In this document: piece after piece, positions 63,401 through 64,000 of the stretch
Position numbering within the stretch: the first letter of the stretch is position 1
Layout of the letters: each line of letters opens with the position of its first letter
NCBI GenBank assembly: GCA_903848465.1
Contig: CAINGK010000185.1
Coordinates: 1-64,000 of the forward strand
Reading direction: 5' to 3'
Origin: an uncultured Verrucomicrobiota bacterium
GTDB lineage: Bacteria; Verrucomicrobiota; Verrucomicrobiia; Verrucomicrobiales; Verrucomicrobiaceae
Length of the DNA stretch: 64,000 nt
The notes under the pieces: generated by a model
What the model was told of the DNA's origin: nothing
The model's input: only the letters and a program-made list of their open reading frames with translations
The model's database searches: none
Translations under genes and position numbers: made by a program

Positions 63401-64000
63401 ACATGCCCTGGATGAGGGGCTACAATGCCTCATCGAATGACTGGGCGCTCAAACAACCGGGCGCGCGGGAGCGTCACGCGGCCTGGGTGCGTGTGGTGAA
63501 CAAGGCGATGACGATTCAAGGCATGTCTGGTGCCGCCTTCAAAGATGCCGCTCAACTGCATGTGGCGAAAGAGCCGGAGAAAATCATCGCGTCCGCCAGG
63601 AAATTCGCTCTCGAAGACTGGCACCGTGCCCAGTCCGATCTGGTGCAGCTCTTTGGCAACGAGGAAAGAAATGCCTCGATCGAACGACGTGTGCAATGGG
63701 GCAAGCTGGTGATGAAACTGCTGCCGCTGGCTGCCGCCTTGGAGAAATATGCCCCGCAGGAATCCTACAAACCGACCTGGGTGGCGAACACGCTGAAGTA
63801 CTTGCAGCAGTCGCCGTCGGACTCCTCAGGAGCCTTTCGGGCACCGCCACCCACGGTGGAAATTTTGGCTGAGCGGGAGACTTTGATCCAACAACTGGGA
63901 ACCATGATCCTCGATGATCCAGGCATGGCGGTGGAAGGCTTGGTGAGTTTTGCCCACCAGCAGTTTGCCAAAGGAGCCACCCCTGAGGCAACGCTGGCGC
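57412..64000 (+). CDS. Giant secreted helical-repeat protein (partial, runs off the window)
   Basis: One frame with no stop for at least 2,196 codons, cut by the window end; I followed it line by line in phase. It starts MIEKMRSIALGFVWLACA, a signal-peptide-like N-terminus (an internal ATG at 57424 is an alternative). The rest is almost all helical, with TPR-like pairs (ALMQLGMAHALARLRQFDEA; AALHGLALQGAGEQNKAGEV), and is rich in Ala, Leu, Gln, Arg, Trp and Pro. No enzyme motif was seen. A role as a large periplasmic or surface scaffold is inferred. Long frames on the other strand, such as 57384-58460, are shadows. The C-terminus lies outside the window. Confidence 0.85.
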   Translation, partial: MIEKMRSIALGFVWLACATLRSQDLSATLSSIASGAGAPKVVSKALVPWLDEAGFDRLKEALDATAQAKKRGAPEWMAMACVEEHLQRPTQALSAWKKACANPQNTSALMQLGMAHALARLRQFDEAVKVLEEMDATKADAHSVQEAVLLLHSLASEGGQRSDRQTLPQRMAEKRPDDAELKLLLARLAMERGSSPETIRSAKEALSQAKDAPAKLAWLLVVLDNELQQGKNLEATKEALQGLAETPPNSEDEWQLLGRLTRALQMRNRNPTKANMLTEAEVAEQFKDRPAVVRRMAASLRAAGATPAAQKVLGLLKEDAAAKKLITDWQEEDGSEPQPTERQRMAAVSKVADAEKIAVVPAWQEEVQKLDGEARLKKLLELWKADPRDQAAALQLIDHFLANYNNRREAEMQQVVIQTHFACADSIARQTWWRQLARKRSLSGYQAMQWCQSMRWDMGEKADCWEALALTQRDSFLSPLREAVRLAPDNERTKMDLARTLWRNGYLADSLRQLDGMTTPHGQAAARLEIAVMDLFKGRPHAATRTMFELAGHEALGEDMATTLSAGLMAWREWADAVDFLASQRQRFPANYRLAALHGLALQGAGEQNKAGEVFLKMGEFVQEISPTPDDEFYEEVERSMRRGPRAYASGDGLLEWMQLQEAVSNMQQEALTMKQWIAQQQYRLAGYSRPLLTLQTVSQAAAWGMAHLFAMVAEQPEAERQAWVEKARTSKLPMPELLVAGKIIQEKDQRSRLTLDPAWIEKHLDLPWVGPLWLQQAATQQPPKSVEVALALKVSRATLETHVFTALRAALLAWRVTPQDPAVLDAVMTALAHGKPEDAAELIAQTRSDLGQIPLEARRKAAPQLIEVLISLSQKITDDPDRHRVHQELIQGALWLGAWEAAAQQAEAALASRPASLAGDAADATHSLKAQAERRLTYPTAVLSWPPQNGSEFWPYFSMASKDGEEAVIIKAEEKAAFLAAGSKIQDWRLKLQWHLLGGDQPGAKKVVSAWLQAQPVNRDAVLTAAGLAVAEQDLPRALDLLHARMQAQKIPEERLVAQIDYLLAGTYHGERPSLRESMSRRGIQTTEQLTPPPAAHLKRLRKIAEDLLPRLQKIPQSYRSLWAAIYKGLGLQAEADTLRDKPRQQQEPQAVLWSGMDSAYVNLLERSIGERETSASPNDILWLLEPQQASPTAPAVEVLVRFLRHEADKRFFGLQGDDGQLEQWQRIIRKNDLAKSVLAAVDPGKSPTWRRLAQAVHAAEACEAWGQVVAWGAEALKLDAGSQTLKLALAAARLRSSGDPTAMVEAFKALPPAEAYRNLSALLKTALKTADFAQRLKLAEAVVRLAGQQPAIMSPTEEARGEAVTDTFALISDAVNDREGRSVAPAIYGELAPRQNANPKQQPSTNPATADQLETRKKRFAELCDLSLKHPEWMRETLRRLVTRHLVDGQPEASVLVEYIKQGLAAQPQQKQSYFNAFAGLGLNLKDGSMRLRLARLALQQLDTIYDDPKRQIHQDSESSNLVQLIGGEILGAKHPPLWALWECPLDAITGQYQHTPEQLALNKERRELMDQLWQASESLPQLRRQLFPTWAGYRLHFVDKMDEVLAVARTLNDAPNARSLLRDFVDKAVQSYENPHHVLAAELVEALLHDQSSNLKPEEMAEPVSQIIRVLTLGRNNQADPMPPLSATPEEAEKLLSLDLQQRRRAVLSRLTELLGKDYATTPELIFAQFEEALRQNKDVKKITRDIVKQSERQPQQMRQALVAFIQAGNGKHLSRGQTNGYSGGVWQLDLRLRWFSATLELGKQLMKTDAKEGESRFEWLQYWIMDLIQPNLLAEPPVPPPNGMEPGHGGVYGSTALQYAKQPLLKKRDELLLTGVELAMQQSELWLDEFHAYTALQMVRMPPGSRQIMAVLDKHCASRPEQYVTALRKWTDNGAFKSLEARLAGADIILKALDAWPKNQVAGDFHQPIEDWRRVVLGVHWSGNVQEVPLVPDMPWMRGYNASSNDWALKQPGARERHAAWVRVVNKAMTIQGMSGAAFKDAAQLHVAKEPEKIIASARKFALEDWHRAQSDLVQLFGNEERNASIERRVQWGKLVMKLLPLAAALEKYAPQESYKPTWVANTLKYLQQSPSDSSGAFRAPPPTVEILAERETLIQQLGTMILDDPGMAVEGLVSFAHQQFAKGATPEATLA

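Noticed and set aside
1..64000. CRISPR arrays, complete insertion sequences, rRNA genes
   Set aside because: None was found: no regularly spaced direct repeats, no transposase motifs and no rRNA-like stretches were seen.

Overview
The window is GC-rich, densely coded DNA from a bacterium that looks like a member of the Verrucomicrobiota, probably the Verrucomicrobiaceae (Prosthecobacter-like). The evidence is the gene content: a Tat-exported DUF1501 protein, a ThuA-like secreted protein, a DUF1080 protein, an SMP-30-like lactonase, a PQQ-type propeller, many signal-peptide proteins, HTH-receiver regulators, weak or absent Shine-Dalgarno sequences, and dispersed intergenic hairpin repeats. This assignment is inference from gene families; no marker gene for taxonomy was compared.

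Layout. 0.2-9.3 kb: a soluble hybrid histidine kinase, a leftward pair of flavin-dependent-halogenase-like genes, and the helicase gene hrpB. 9.3-21.2 kb: a secreted unknown, an M23-like/YkuD fusion, a peroxiredoxin with a clear terminator, the DUF1501 protein, a ThuA-SDR pair, a membrane protein, a thioredoxin, an SMP-30 lactonase, a repeat-filled gap, and a dipeptide epimerase / M20 peptidase pair probably used for muropeptide salvage. 21.6-28.0 kb: a leftward type II secretion / type IV pilus-type operon (GspL-, GspM-, PilP-like proteins and the secretin) with a trypsin-like protease inside it. 28.4-36 kb: an HTH-receiver regulator, purB, three small unknown genes, a recent duplication of a VOC-fold gene, a TraB/GumN protein with a dienelactone hydrolase, and a DUF1080 protein.

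36-49 kb: a very large membrane hybrid kinase split by an in-frame TGA, ribulokinase (araB), a small membrane protein, a translationally coupled pair ending in a nucleotidyltransferase-like protein, a PQQ propeller, and a stand-alone molybdopterin formate dehydrogenase alpha subunit with Cys in place of Sec. 49-54.4 kb: amidase and serpin, a secreted unknown, a pseudo-receiver protein overlapping trpF, DUF423, and tRNA-Phe(GAA). 54.4-56.2 kb: a small accessory patch with an ArdC/ImmA-like metallopeptidase and a truncated metallophosphoesterase, followed by a LysR regulator. From 57.4 kb to the window edge runs one giant open frame of at least 2,196 codons for a secreted, helical-repeat protein that is unfinished in this window.

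The strongest leads are the TGA-split kinase, the giant repeat protein, the isolated halogenase pair, the accessory patch next to tRNA-Phe, the nucleotidyltransferase pair, and three families of intergenic palindromes. No CRISPR array, complete insertion sequence or prophage was seen.
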